Made by a program: the position numbers and the translations under genes. The notes beneath the pieces are model-generated. The model saw nothing but the letters and a program-made list of their open reading frames with translations, did no database searches and was not told the origin of the DNA. 64,000 nucleotides of DNA from Laburnicola sp. R22_1 (Eukaryota; Ascomycota; Dothideomycetes; Pleosporales; Didymosphaeriaceae), in NCBI GenBank assembly GCA_014281115.1, contig JACONQ010000011.1, forward strand, positions 1,674,001 to 1,738,000, in the 5' to 3' direction. This document shows positions 1-11,023 of this stretch, piece by piece (the first letter of the stretch is position 1; every line of letters starts with the position of its first letter).

Positions 1-1372
1 TATATACTATGTATAGTACCTAATTCTAATTAAAAACCAACCTTAAATATTACCTAATAATGCGACAATAGTTTAAGTCTTAAACTTACTCGCACTTTAC
101 CCACACCCTATAAGCTCTCTATCTATATAAGGTTTACTTATACTGTATACAGTCTACCTAGATTATTACTATTAGTATTATTAACTATCCGCGCTCGTAC
201 ACTACTTATATAGCATACTTACTTAGATAAGCTAATACTACTATAATAGCTAGAAGAACTTTATAGATCTATATAACACTTTTGCCACACTAGAGCTTAT
301 TAATAAAAATCTTATTATCCTCTTTTTGCGTTCTCTACTAGAGGATTCTATTACTAATAAAGAGTAATTACGCCTACTAGAGTAGAAATTTAACCTTATA
401 GTCCTTCGCGAACTAGATAAGCTGCTAGCCTAACTAGTATACTAGGACTACCTTATAGATAGTTAAGTATATCTATCTCTTGCGCTAGATAAGTATCTAA
501 TAAATAGAATAGAACTCTAGCGTAGTTACCTTAAGGGTAGTGTTACAAATCTTTAGCGTATACTCTTTAGTGTTAGTAAGTATATTAGCGTTAAATAATT
601 TAGAGTTAATACTTAAGTAGATAGTAGGGTATAAAGTAATAGTAGGGGTTTTATTAAGAATAACCTTAATGCGGCAATAGAGCAATAGTGTATCTAGTAC
701 ATATTACCCTTATACTACTTATAAGAAATAGTATATACTTATTAATATATTAACTTATATTATATATAATAATCTAAATAGTAGATTTGCGATAATTAGA
801 ATAGCGGAGAAAGGATAGCTTATAGCGTTGCTGCGCTAAAGTTTTATTTCTCTTCTAAAGTTCTAACTATGGCCTTTTTATAAATTAACTTTGCATATGG
901 GAGCTATACGCGCTAAGACTACTAAGCTTACTTAGCAGTTTAAACGCGCTTTTTTATAATTACTACCTTTTTTACACTCTTTTTAATTACTAAGTAGGAG
1001 GCTCTGCTTTTTTTATTATTTTTTTATTAGAACTCCTTAGTCGTAAAAAAAACTATATAAGATATAATCCTATTCTAACCTATACCTATTTACTAGGCTA
1101 TATAAAAAGGTAAATTATAAAAGTTAAAATATATAATAAATATTTTATATTAATTAAATTAGCTATATAAAAGCTATTAAATTAGCTACTTAAGTTAAAT
1201 TTTAGTTAAGTTTTAGGGTTAGGAGAAGAGCCAAGCAACTGAAAGCATTCTATTACATTAGTATCTACTACGAATAGGTCACGTGATATAAACTGAACTG
1301 GCTACATAGCCTAGGTAGGCATAGCGCCCCAAGAATGGTCATTGTATGTGAGGGTAGACGTACAGTTGTACC
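1..1372. repeat. AT-rich, RIP-like repeat tract without genes
   Basis: This stretch is strongly AT-rich, dominated by TA, TTA and CTA words, with stops in every frame and no exon I can defend. Positions about 955-1020 match, in reverse orientation, a stretch near 58575-58637, and the core around ACTAAGTAGGAGGC also matches 61850-61880, so part of it is a dispersed repeat. A TCACGTGA palindrome lies at 1279-1286. Composition becomes normal near 1200-1260, just before the lactate dehydrogenase remnant. RIP of old transposons is the likeliest origin, but I did not compute dinucleotide indices. Confidence 0.6.
1279..1286. promoter_or_regulatory. TCACGTGA palindrome (bHLH/Cbf1-type E-box)
   Basis: This is a perfect 8-bp palindrome containing CACGTG, the core bound by bHLH factors such as Cbf1. 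It lies about 90 bp beyond the 3' end of the lactate dehydrogenase remnant and is not obviously in a promoter. Function is inference only. Confidence 0.3.
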
Positions 1373-2447
1373 TCAAGCATGCTTCTCCAAAGCCTTCCTC
1401 AGCTCGTCATCAGCACTGAGCTCCTTCTCCGCACCCTCAATAACCGCCCTCAATCCCTCCGCACAATCCTGCAACAGCTTTTGCTCTTCCTCGTTCAATT
1501 GAATCGGCATCGCCCTCAATATACCTTTCCGACCAATGACCGCTGGCATCGAGAGACAGCATCCGAGATCTTGTTGGTAGAATGACAACGGACGCACCGT
1601 GCGGCTGTCAAAGAGAATGTACTTGCAGATGCTGGCCGCAACATTGCCGATACCGTACGCAGTGCAGCCTTTGGCTGCAATGATAGCACCAGCTGCGCCG
1701 CGCGTGTGGTCCGCGATATCGTTTTTGAACTCGTCGGTAAGCACGCCGGGCATGGCAAGATGCAATGGCAATGATGCACTCCACGAAATGAACTGGCTAT
1801 CGCCGTCGACCCGATGCTTGCGTGGCTGACTTCTGCCTTCTGGGCGAGGATTCCTCGGAGGCGGGCAGAGTCTAGACTGGTTCCAGTACCGACGACCTGC
1901 GATTCGGGGAGACCGGACAGCTTGCGGGCAAAGTGGGTGAGAATGTCAACAGGGTTGGCGACGAGAAGGAGGATAGTGTGGGGTGAGATGGGCGCCATCG
2001 ATGTGAAGATTGAGGAGAGAATGTGCAGGTTGCGGCTGAGGAGAGAGAGACGAGATTCACCTGATTTGCGTTAGCAAACGTGTTTTGGCCTCCATATCTA
2101 CAAAGGTTGTCTTGTCGAGCCGAAGGCTGCCCCCGTGAACGCGATACAACGAAAGAGAAACATCCGCCGCATAACTCACCAGGCTTCTGCTTCGCTCCCG
2201 CTGTAATAACCACAACATCCGCCTGGCCAGCCTCTTTGTGCGTCCCAGCCTTAATCCTAGTCGCGGCCCGCCCGCCATACGTTGCATCACTCAAATCCCT
2301 CACCTGGGCCTGCAATAGCTCTGTCTTGGGATCGACCATGATGACCTCGCTGCAGATGGGGTTCTGGAGCAAGGTGTAGGCAAGCGTCGAGCCAACTTCG
2401 CCGCAACCGAGGATGGCGATGCTCGTCTTAAGGCGTGGCTCTTCCAT
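1373..2447 (-). pseudogene. L-lactate dehydrogenase, frameshifted and lacking the active-site histidine motif
   Basis: The family interconverts pyruvate and L-lactate with NAD(H). Exon 1 (2447-2180) has the Rossmann start GCGEVGS, the cofactor-binding acidic residue in MVDP and the segment ITAGAKQKPG. The central part (from 2035) has VANPVDI and GTGTSLDSARLR, which holds the catalytic Asp and the substrate Arg. The C-terminal part (1373 to about 1810) runs to the stop in another frame. Near 1800-1840 the frame breaks. The family's GEHGDS box, with its proton-relay His, is replaced by V-D-G-D-S, and roughly seven residues are missing. No GT-AG intron repairs this. The intron around 2102-2179 can be spliced in frame, but it gives a diverged GETRLDL region. 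A decayed gene at the edge of the repeat tract is the best reading; an assembly error is the alternative. Confidence 0.7.
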
Positions 2448-3018
2448 TTTGGGTGTTTGTAGCTGTTTCCTGGCAAGAAGTTTGCGTGGATGGGGTTTTG
2501 AAGATTAGATCCAAAGTGGTCAGGTGAGGTGCGGAGTTGCGGGTGAACACTGTGAAGTTGCACGAGGGTGGTTCGCGCTTGCTTGGTTTAAAGAGGGGCA
2601 AGTACGACGGAGAGGTCGAGGTGAAACAAACTATGTATTCCCAACATCGCGACGAGCCTGCTATTATATACGTACTTATACTTTGAGCAGGTATCACGGC
2701 CCAAGAGAATCAGGATACTCTCGTACGATTGTGTTCTTTGCGCCAAGGGCTAGGCATACGGTGCTCTGTGGCTGAGCCTCACCGCCTTCCCGCTATCCAT
2801 CCGCGACACGACGTTCCAGGTCGACGAGCCTTGGAACTCGAATTTAGCATCAGGAACTTCTATTGGAGATGGTTCGTGATGGGTTGTTCAGTCTCAGGCC
2901 AGGACCTACAGTCTGGGCCATGTTTTGTTCTGGAGAATGCTCGGTCTGCAATGCCCTCACCAGAAGTCAAGAGAAGTCATACGATATAAGATCGCAAGGC
3001 GCAGTATCCAGCCCTGAA
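2448..3018. other. Intergenic, promoter side of the LDH remnant
   Basis: This 571-bp spacer lies between two minus-strand genes. It should hold the old LDH promoter and the dipeptidase 3' UTR. I see no exon, repeat or clear motif in it. Confidence 0.5.
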
Positions 3019-4519
3019 CTACCACGGATTCTGTACATCGTCTTCGAGCGGCCTCATACTCTTCTGCAACTCCGCAGCGACCTCGTCGGCGTCTCTCCAA
3101 ACCCGCAAGATATTTCTGCCCACGATCTTCCCTACATCTACATCGCTGATGCCCTGCCGGAGAAGCTCAGCTACCAGGTCGGGGAATTTGGACACGTCTT
3201 CAAGGCCCTCGGGCGTTGTGTCAATGCCATCGTAGTCGGTACCGAGGCCGACGTGGTCATATCCGATGAGCTCTCCGATATGTTTAATGTGGCGCACGAC
3301 CTGGTGTAGAGTAGCATGCTCCGGTTCAGACACGGGAACGTCGTGCGGAGTTTTACCACGGCGGCACGAGATGAATCCGGGGCTGAAATTGACCATCACG
3401 ATGGAATTGCGCTTCTTGACGAGATGAAGAATGTCGTCGGGGACATTGCGAGGATGTGGGCAGATTGCGTAGGCGGAGCTGTGACTGAAGATCGGAGGAG
3501 CGAGACTACCTTTCCATTCCTCGGTGCCGTTGCCAATTAAGACATCCCGCATCGTACCGGGGCTGACATGAGCAAGGTCGACCAGCATACCTAGGCGGTT
3601 CATCTCCTTCACTAGATCACGACCTGCTGGACTTAAGCCTTTCCAGTAAGGTGTAGCGACCCTGGGCTCGAAATTTGGTCCTGATTCCATAGCGGCATCT
3701 GCATACTTGTTGTGACAATTCCAGGTCAAAGTAGCATATCGAACGCCTAACTGATGGTACAGGCGGAGCGTGGAAATCGAATTACCGATTTGGTGGAGGC
3801 CTTCAATGATGACTGGCGAGATAAGTCGGCCCTGTTTGAAAGCTTTGAGTGCGGCATAGCTGTCAGGCGTCGGAGTAAAGTACTTGGGGTAAGCTTGTCC
3901 CAAGCGATTAAAAGTATCGAGGGCCTCAAGAGTGAGGCGTACGACTAGAATGTTCAGTATGGCATGGGTCTCACAAGAGTGTAATAACGCCTACTGGGTG
4001 CATATCTCTCATCAGAGAAATCAGTCCCGTTTCCAGCCGGGCAAGGCATAAAGGCACTCCAAAAGGCACCGCCCTGCATACCTTTGTCCAGCCTGGGCAG
4101 ATCTACGTGCTGCGGGAAGCCGCCGTTTTCGAACTTGTCTTTAAACTCGTCTCCATAGATGTGATTTCGAAAGTTTCCACGGAGTGATATCAGCAAGTCA
4201 TTGTGACCGTCTAGGAGCAGTTAGCAGATGCTCTTCTACGGTGCAAGCAGTATCTCGGACCAATAAGTGGATTTTCTTCTAGTAGCCTCTGCGCTCGCTG
4301 TTCAACTGTAAGCTGGCCAAAGGCGGGATGGCACGAGGCTCTGTGCAACAGGTCTGACAGCGGATGCCGAAAGTAGTACACCGATTGAGCGATAACCGAA
4401 AGCAAAACAGCAATGGTGAATCGCTTGCTCATCGCATGGCTTCCCCGCTTCTGGGTAGCGATAGACGGCGAAGGAGGTGGTTGCTCCACATCGCGCAGTT
4501 GCTCTGTCTGCTTCTCCAT
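3019..4519 (-). CDS. Membrane dipeptidase, peptidase family M19 (renal dipeptidase type)
   Basis: Zinc-dependent hydrolysis of dipeptides is the family activity. Three exons join with consistent phase: 4519-4261, 4210-3995 and 3944-3019, giving 466 residues. A hydrophobic segment around residues 35-50 (IAVLLSVIAQSVYYF), just after a short polar N-terminus, predicts a type II anchor. Zinc-site signatures are present: DGHNDLL, which is reconstituted across intron 1, then the Glu of the IIEG segment, DLAHVS, FSHSS and GTDYDG. Introns are 50 bp each with CTAAC-like branch sites. An in-frame ATG at 4579 would add 20 residues. I prefer 4519 because the polar MEKQTEQ start fits a cytosolic tail, but either is possible. 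The start faces ILM1 across a short divergent promoter. Confidence 0.88.
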
Positions 4520-4579
4520 GGCTGCGAGACGACAAAGGTTGGTAGAAGAGAGCACAGTCGTGACGGTGAGCACCGACAT

Positions 4580-4745
4580 ATGATGGCATTATCAATCATT
4601 GTGGCTCTAGTCTTGATTGGGAAGGTGCAACATGGCTTCGCGAGTGCGGGTCGGAGCTCGAGGTCTGAGGTGCTCCCCTCCGAAGCACCCGATCCAAATC
4701 AACGCGTTTGTTTGAGTTGTTCCGTCTCTTCGATTCGTCGCAGTC
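4580..4745. promoter_or_regulatory. Divergent promoter between the dipeptidase and ILM1
   Basis: This 166-bp spacer lies between the farthest upstream dipeptidase ATG (4579, minus) and the ILM1 ATG (4746, plus). It must hold both promoters. I see no diagnostic element. Confidence 0.4.
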
Positions 4746-5391
4746 ATGGCGATATTCTCTGCGTACACCATTATACGCGCCCTGTCGCTCTTCCACGTCA
4801 CCCTCGCCGTATTGATGCTGCGGAACCCGAAGATGATCGCAGAGCAAAACATGGTGTTTCTGCTGGGAGAAGCCATGCAGCTGGTACCTATGTCCCTCCA
4901 GGGCCTCCACCACCACGCGCAGGACCGAGCCCCGACTGACCCCACACAGCCGACGCCCCGCGAGTTCTTGAAGCCCTCCGCAACCACAGCCTTCATCGCA
5001 GTCCTCTTCGCCTTCCTCGGCATCAGCGACCTCACCGCGCTCTCCATGTCGGAAGAGGCTACCGAGTCCTACTGGGGCACGCAGACGCCTGTGAGGCTCA
5101 CCTTTCTGTTCGCCTTGACCGGATACGCGTACGCGTTCAAGCAGGGGGGCGTATTCGCGAGCAGCGGGTCGCAGTACACGGCGAGCGCGGGCGACCATTT
5201 GAAGAACAGCGTTGTCTTCGCGTTCGGATTCGTGGAGCTCACGGTCTGGTTCTGGGTGCGTATATGCCCATGGTCCGCGTGTGGCCGCTGGCGACTGACA
5301 AATGCAGATATTCATTTCGCTACGCGACGAGCGACGGCAGAGGGCTATACGTATCATGGAGAAGAGGAGGGCCGAGCAGAATTTCATGTAA
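4746..5391 (+). CDS. ILM1: Increased loss of mitochondrial DNA protein 1 (ILM1 family)
   Basis: Small multi-pass membrane protein of the ILM1 family. Yeast mutants lose mitochondrial DNA more often and the protein is reported in the ER; the molecular activity is unknown. Exons 4746-5255 and 5308-5391 join in phase around a 52-bp intron with a CTGAC branch site, giving 197 residues. The N-terminus MAIFSAYTIIRALSLFH and the segments FLGISDLTAL, WGTQTPVRLTFLF and LKNSVVFAFGF match the fungal family, as does the charged tail SLRDERRQRAIRIMEKRRAE formed across the splice. Four hydrophobic segments are visible. Recognition rests on recall of fungal homologues, not a search. Confidence 0.82.
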
Positions 5392-5854
5392 TAACGCGAA
5401 CGGTAGACATGGAGCCAAACTCTGCGGGGCGGTGGCATTGGCAGATCAGAGTCGATCGCCTCCGCGTGTTGCTGTCACATCTTTAGGCCGTATAGGTGAC
5501 CCGATTTAGGTCGACTAATATTAACATTATACTACAAGTAGTAGGTAGCAGCAAGCCGGCTTACTACTTACACGATGCCATTGAAAATACCATTTTCAAA
5601 CGGGCTCGGGAGCATCGGGTCCCCAACCTTTGCCGAGATTTGTGCTAGGAAACCCAATAACTTCTAGGTTGCACAGTCAGCACCATCGCCCGGCCGACAA
5701 TCTCATACAATTGTACACATGCCGGAGTCGATATATTATGGGTCGCCGCTGTCAACTGGAGAGCGAAGGAACCTGACCCCGGGACAACTTGGTATCACGT
5801 GATCACATTAACCCTGGGCACCTGCAACACCACGGCACACCAGACCAGGCAAAC
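5392..5854. promoter_or_regulatory. Intergenic and promoter of the FAD monooxygenase, with a TCACGTGA palindrome
   Basis: This 463-bp spacer lies between two plus-strand genes. A perfect TCACGTGA palindrome at 5795-5802 is 52 bp upstream of the monooxygenase ATG, a credible position for a bHLH-type factor site. No other coding or repeat signal is seen. Confidence 0.45.
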
Positions 5855-7165
5855 ATGTCTCGAAAGACTGAACCACTCAATATTGTCATTCTCGGGGGTG
5901 GCATAGCTGGGCTAACCACAGCCCTTGCCCTCACCAAATTCACTCCAACTTCGCAGCCACCCCCCAAGATAACGCTGTACGAAATCCGGCCTGAGCCAGC
6001 AACCATCGGCGGTGCCGTGAACCTCACACCAAACGCCCTCCGTCTCCTCTCGCACCTCGGCGCACTCGAAGAGATACGCGCCGCCAATTACGGCAAAGAA
6101 TGCCACGCCGTCGAAATCTTCGATCTCTACACAGGCACCAAGCTCTCCGAGAGCAGTTTCCGCGGCCCAGAAGGCAAAGGGTTAGGCAACCCCCCCTTCA
6201 CCGCGCTCCGAATCACCCGAGGCGAAAGCCTCAAAGGCGTCCTCGCCGCAATCGCCAAGCATCCTAACATCCAGCTCATCTGCGGCAAGAAAACAATCGA
6301 CATCAACGAAGACGCCGACAGCGTCACACTCACCTTTGAAGACGGCGACACCGTAACCGCAGACATGCTCCTCGGCTGCGACGGCATCCACTCGGTCACA
6401 CGCCTCAAGCACGTCGACCCGGACCGCAAACCCATCTACTCGGGCATCTGTAATGCGTTTGGCTTCTCGCCGCGCCGCACGACGGCCTCGGGCAGCTACG
6501 AAGCAACGCACTTCGAAACGTCAGGCATGAACCTCGGCCGCCGCGGCATGCTGCTCACGTCGTTCCACGACGCCACCCAGGCCTCGATCTACGTGGGCGC
6601 CCTCATGCAAGTACCCGACATTGCGTCGCGCAACGGGTGGAAAGCGCGCGGGGCGGACGCGCAGAAAACGCGAGAGGAAATGCTGCAGCGGTACGCGGGC
6701 GCGGCGAACCCGCTCATCGAGCACGTTATTGAGGACGCGCAGGACCTCTTTCTCTGGCCTGTGTTTACGCTCAGCAAGGGCGGGAAGTGGGCGACGGACC
6801 GAGTGATGCTGATTGGGGACTCGGCGCATGCGATGCCGCCGCAGGGCGAATCGACCGGCATCGTGTTCGAGGATGGGGTGTTGTTTGCGCGGTGTATGGG
6901 GCGGTGGATGGAGAAAAAGGATGATAATGACGGGGGACGACGGCGGCCCGTTAAGGAGGCGTTTGAGGCGTATGAGCGGTTGAGGAGGGGAAGGGTGGAT
7001 GCGGCGTTTGAGGAGAGTAAGAGTGTCGTGAAGACGGTGGGGGATGCGGGGTGGTTGGGGCATCGGGTTAAAATTTGGATTGCGCCGTGGTATCTGTGGT
7101 GGACGAGGAGGGGAAGGGAGAGGCATTTTGTGGAGGATGTTACAACGTGTGAGTTGGGGTATTGA
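5855..7165 (+). CDS. FAD-dependent monooxygenase, salicylate hydroxylase-like
   Basis: Class A flavoprotein monooxygenase that should hydroxylate an aromatic or polyketide-like substrate with NAD(P)H and O2; the substrate cannot be read from sequence. It is one uninterrupted frame of 436 residues. The dinucleotide-binding GGGIAG lies at residues 14-19 behind a hydrophobic strand, the DG motif is in MLLGCDGIHS (about residue 170), and the second FAD motif LIGDSAHAMPPQG is near residue 320. No membrane segment is convincing. An upstream GTG-type codon in the same frame exists, but the ATG at 5855 places the Rossmann strand at the usual position. Codon use becomes markedly G-rich after about 6770. 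Neighbours do not form a biosynthetic cluster, so a stand-alone catabolic role is plausible. Confidence 0.85.
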   Translation: MSRKTEPLNIVILGGGIAGLTTALALTKFTPTSQPPPKITLYEIRPEPATIGGAVNLTPNALRLLSHLGALEEIRAANYGKECHAVEIFDLYTGTKLSESSFRGPEGKGLGNPPFTALRITRGESLKGVLAAIAKHPNIQLICGKKTIDINEDADSVTLTFEDGDTVTADMLLGCDGIHSVTRLKHVDPDRKPIYSGICNAFGFSPRRTTASGSYEATHFETSGMNLGRRGMLLTSFHDATQASIYVGALMQVPDIASRNGWKARGADAQKTREEMLQRYAGAANPLIEHVIEDAQDLFLWPVFTLSKGGKWATDRVMLIGDSAHAMPPQGESTGIVFEDGVLFARCMGRWMEKKDDNDGGRRRPVKEAFEAYERLRRGRVDAAFEESKSVVKTVGDAGWLGHRVKIWIAPWYLWWTRRGRERHFVEDVTTCELGY

Positions 7166-7447
7166 GGTTGGGGTGGTGATGGGGGAGTTGGGATGGGTTG
7201 TAGGAGGAGGGGTTGGTGGTGGAATCATATATTTATACCTGAATTACAGTGATTCCATGTCGGCTGCTTTGCGTCGTTGACTTTGGTGTCTTGATTTAGC
7301 AGCAGCCAACCAAGTATGTTTCAACACGTGTGTGCTCAATATCCATACATACAGGACGATACAACAAGTGCAACAGAAAAGAAGCTTGCAAGACATTATG
7401 AAGATTACTGTATATATGATAAAAGCACGCACACAGAGCTCGCCGCT
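7166..7447. other. Convergent 3' spacer
   Basis: This 282-bp spacer separates the stop codons of the monooxygenase (plus) and the dehydratase (minus). It should contain both 3' UTRs. No other feature is seen. Confidence 0.4.
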
Positions 7448-8959
7448 TCAAAGCTTCCCCTGCAACTGGAACACCTGCTCATCCCCCCACCTCTGCACCG
7501 GCGCCGGCATCGGCACAGATACCCCATCCCTCTCAGCCTCAACCTCAACCTCAACCTCCCGGCTCTCCTCCTCCTCCCTCTTTGTAGTCTGCTCCTCCAA
7601 ATACGCAAACTCCCTCCTCCACTCCCCCAACATCTCAACCGTAACATTACTGCCCCCACACAGCACCACAACCACACACTCCTCCTTACTAACCTTCCTC
7701 CCCAACGCCCTCTCCAACCGCCCATCATAACAAAGGGCCACATTCACCCCGCACGCCAACTCCACCATAACGCGCTCATCATCCGCCAGCCGCCAGCACC
7801 CCATCGCCGCCTCGGCATCGGGCAGCACAACACCGCGGAAGTTCGGTCGCTGCGCAACATCGAGCGTCATTTGTGTGACGCGGGCGCAGCCGAGACTCGT
7901 TGCCGCCGAGGTGATGCGCGGGAGGGTAACGAGGTGGCCCGCACGCATGGCGGCGGCGAGGGATTCGGCGCCTGCGGTTTCGACGCCGATGATGGTTGGG
8001 GGGGTTGGCGGGGCGAGGTCGTCGAGGGCGAGGGCGATGCCGTTGAGGAGGCCGCCGCCGCCGACGCTGCAGATTATTGTGCTGGGCGGGGTGGAAGGGG
8101 GCATTTGGGCGGCGATTTCGTGCATGAGGGTCGAGTTGCCGGCCCAGATGTCGGGGTGGTCGAAGGGGGGCGCGTAGATGGCTGCTGAGCCGGCCTGGGT
8201 GGGGGTTAGCGGACTGTGTGGGTGGGTGGGTGGGTGGGTACGGTAGATGGGATGGAGGGGAAAGGTGGGAACGGCGTGCCAGAAGAAAGAAAGGGTTGGG
8301 GAGCGCTGTGCTAAGTATGGTGTGTGTGTGGAGGGTGGTGTACATACCTGCGGCATCAACTCCCTCCTCATAAACTCGTCCGCATCCGCCCACGCATCCC
8401 CATGCTGCAACACCTCGTAAGCGCCCGCATCCCGAATCTTCTTCACCATCAACGGCTTCACAGTCGAGGGCACCACAACCGTGCACGGCAAGCCCAGGGT
8501 GCGCGCCGCATGCACGGCTGCCAGACCGGCATTGCCGCCGCTCGAGCAGAAGATGTGCGGATGCGTGATGTGCGAGGGGAGCTCTTCGATGCGCCGGAGG
8601 AGGTAGTTTCCTATGCCTCTGCGAGACTACGTCTTAGTTTCCGGTTCGAAGGGTGGGGGAAGAAGGGTGAAGCGTACCGTGACTTGAATGATCCGGAGGG
8701 TTGGAGCGTCTCGAGCTTGAGGAAGATTCTGCTTCTACGATTTAGAATTCTCTAATCACAGGTGGGTATGGGTGGGTATGGGAAAGGCGGGCACCAGAGG
8801 GTGAAAAGCTCAGGACAGAAGGGAAGGGTGGGCGGAGGGCGTTGCAGTGTGACCGTACCATCCCGCAGCCTGGGAGAGCGCATACGACTCCCTGAGCGGC
8901 GTCTCGACCCACGGCTTCGACTGCTCCTGCGAGCTCTGCAGAAAGTCTCGGAAAGCCAT
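7448..8959 (-). CDS. L-serine/L-threonine dehydratase, PLP-dependent
   Basis: Fold type II PLP enzyme that deaminates serine (and often threonine) to 2-oxoacids, like yeast Cha1. Four exons with consistent phase give 390 residues: 8959-8859, 8731-8678, 8618-8348 and 8194-7448. The Schiff-base lysine is K50 in SGSFKSRG, the asparagine loop is SSGGNAG (77-83), and the phosphate-binding loop is CSVGGGGLLNG. The acceptor at 8731/8732 was chosen because it yields AAGCRIFLKLE, whereas the next AG would create an immediate stop. Intron 3 is unusually long (153 bp) and carries a GGGT repeat. The C-terminal 40 residues are acidic and low in complexity. Serine and threonine specificity cannot be separated here. 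Confidence 0.88.
8217..8240 (+). repeat. (GGGT)n tract inside the dehydratase intron
   Basis: Five consecutive GGG runs separated by single T residues lie on the plus strand, that is, on the template strand of the dehydratase, within intron 3. The pattern fits the minimal G-quadruplex rule. It may simply be a microsatellite. Confidence 0.6.
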
Positions 8960-9965
8960 GGCTGTCTTCTGAAAGTCTGTAAGGTAATGCTTGATGGTGG
9001 AATATGCTGTGGGCTTGGAAGTTGCAGCAACAGCGGCAGTCTGGTCAGAAAAGAAGACGTCAGGGCAAAGAGAAGAGAAAAACAGCCACGGCAAGGCCAA
9101 AGCAAGAAAGATAGGTCTTAGCAAATGCCCTCCTTTTCTACCCATCGTGCACCCTTCTTATACGCATCCCCCCCCAAACTCCGGCGGACGCTCCTCCGCT
9201 GGCCAACGGGCGCCCACACTGCACACGGTGGGTAAAGCCCGGCGCACCCATGAATCCATTACCCTATAATAGCGCCAGATTACCCTATAGAAAATCCGAT
9301 AAGGCACGATGCGACCAAACGCTTCGCGTGAAATGACTCCCTCATGACGGGGATGCAGCGGACGTCGTGGTAGCTTGCACTCCAGGGCTGGCGGGCAGTG
9401 GGTCCCTTCCCCAAACATGGTTTGGGTTTCCCAGACTCGGGTATTCACGGCACCCACACGGGCGTTCTGCCGGCCCTCACCGCCCGGCGTTATCGCGACG
9501 CTTCGAATGTTGCTGTCGAGCTAATGTGTGCTGACGATGGACCTCCCAAGCTTCGTAGGGGGCGTGCATGTGCACATGCGCTTCGTGGCCTGTTACGCCC
9601 GAATCATGGAGCTGGCTCGCCCGAATTTCGGGAATCTAGAATCGTGAGCTTGCTAGCTGTTGCCTGTGTTGGGGTTAGGTGTGATAAGGTATCGCAGGTG
9701 GAGCACGCCAAACGGCTGGTGCGGGGAACCACTGCTAGTTCTGTCCTTTTTTCATGAATTGCGCGGCTTCGGTGAGGAGAGAGAGGTATCAAATCGGTAT
9801 TCTGTTATCGACTGCGCTGTTCCCGTGGGGGAAAAAATAGGATACCTTTCCGCCTGAAATGCCGTCCAAGCATGCCCACCCAATACCTTTTGCTTGCCAA
9901 CCGTAACGCCAACCGGGTATCGATGCTGATCTGACGCTTGTACAGTCGTGCTCCTGCGCGGGCTC
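8960..9965. other. Intergenic, no gene recognised
   Basis: About 1 kb between the dehydratase start and the RAM2 stop. Open frames here are short, lack family signatures and have no convincing splice partners. It should hold the dehydratase promoter on its left and the RAM2 3' UTR on its right. Confidence 0.45.
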
Positions 9966-11023
9966 CTATGCCGCTGTCTCGGGTACCTCAAGCAGCCCTT
10001 TCCGGTACTTCCAGTAATGCGCGCGGATGGGATCGTACCTGGTGGCCAACAGGTCCAATGCCTTCTTCGCCTCTTCCTTACTGTGCTCTTCCTCAGCATA
10101 CATGTCTGCGAGCAAGTCGAGAGCGTGGCTGGAATAGATGTCGTCGGGCCGCTGCATGTCAGCGAACTCGAGGGCGAAGTCCTTCAGGGTCGACGTGGGG
10201 AGCTGGGCGGCGCGAACAATGCCTTTGAGGTAGTTCCACGGGCTCTGGTTCTGCGGTGCTTTTCGGATCGCATACTTGGCATACCTGCACCATGGTCAGC
10301 CCTGGTCTCACATGGATGAGACCGTACCACCCACTCTAGTTCTCTCTTGACAACGTCTTTGTCCTCGAGCTTGCCACCCTTGGCTCCGACGATCAGGAAC
10401 CAGCGATGGTTCCACGCCGAGTTGTTCCGCACGTCGTCTTCGATCATGCCCTCGGTCCACTTGAGCTCCTCTTCTTTGTCAAACAGGTTGAAGCGCTGAA
10501 CCAGCCACTGTCGGTAGCTCCAGACGTGGTAGTTCTTGGAGTCCTGCTCGAGCATGGTGGAGATGAAGTCGGGCTCGCCGTCGGGGGAGTCGAGAGCATC
10601 GATCATGGTTTGGCGGTGGTGCCAGATCTGGTAGTTCTTGAGATGCTGGAGGGCCGTCGGGTTGAGCCACTCGATTTCGTCGCGCAGAGAGGCTTTCAGC
10701 TCGCGGAGCGTTCGGGCGCGGTACAGCCTGGCGGCGTCAGCATGCGCGGCTGCGGTGGTGGCGACGCATGCACGCAACGGGACTCACCAAACGGTGTAAT
10801 GCGCAGGGTTCATGGAGATGATGTGCTCGGTAAGCGCCAGCACCCTCTTGCTGAACTCGTTCCTGGCCATGACGGCGCGCAAGTAGCCCATGGCCTCGCT
10901 GTACTCGTCGGTATACGTAATCGCAGCCAGCGGATGCATGCCGCCGTCATCTTGCGGCAGCGGCTCCATGTCCCGCCATGCAGGGTCGTCGTGGTAGAAT
11001 TTTTCATCGTCGTCGCCCGGCAT
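9966..11023 (-). CDS. RAM2: Protein farnesyltransferase / geranylgeranyltransferase I alpha subunit
   Basis: This alpha subunit is shared by farnesyltransferase and geranylgeranyltransferase I, which attach isoprenoids to CaaX-box proteins such as Ras and Rho. Exons 11023-10788, 10727-10328 and 10274-9966 join in phase to give 314 residues. The alpha-alpha hairpin (PPTA) repeats are visible through their W-x-x-R cores: IWHHRQTM, VWSYRQWL, AWNHRWFL and PWNYLKG. Near the N-terminus, FYHDDPAWRDMEPLPQDD is the usual lead-in. The chosen start at MPGDDDE keeps the protein soluble. An in-frame ATG at 11125 would add 34 hydrophobic residues, which is unlikely for this cytosolic enzyme. The third-exon acceptor (CCAAG) was preferred because it alone restores frame. 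Confidence 0.9.

Noticed and set aside
1..1250. Telomere or subtelomeric marker
   Set aside because: The AT-rich left end looks like degraded repeats, but no TTAGGG-type array is present, so chromosome-end position is not supported.
4596..5438. Long minus-strand frame opposite ILM1
   Set aside because: It is the antisense shadow of the ILM1 exons; composition and lack of motifs argue against coding.
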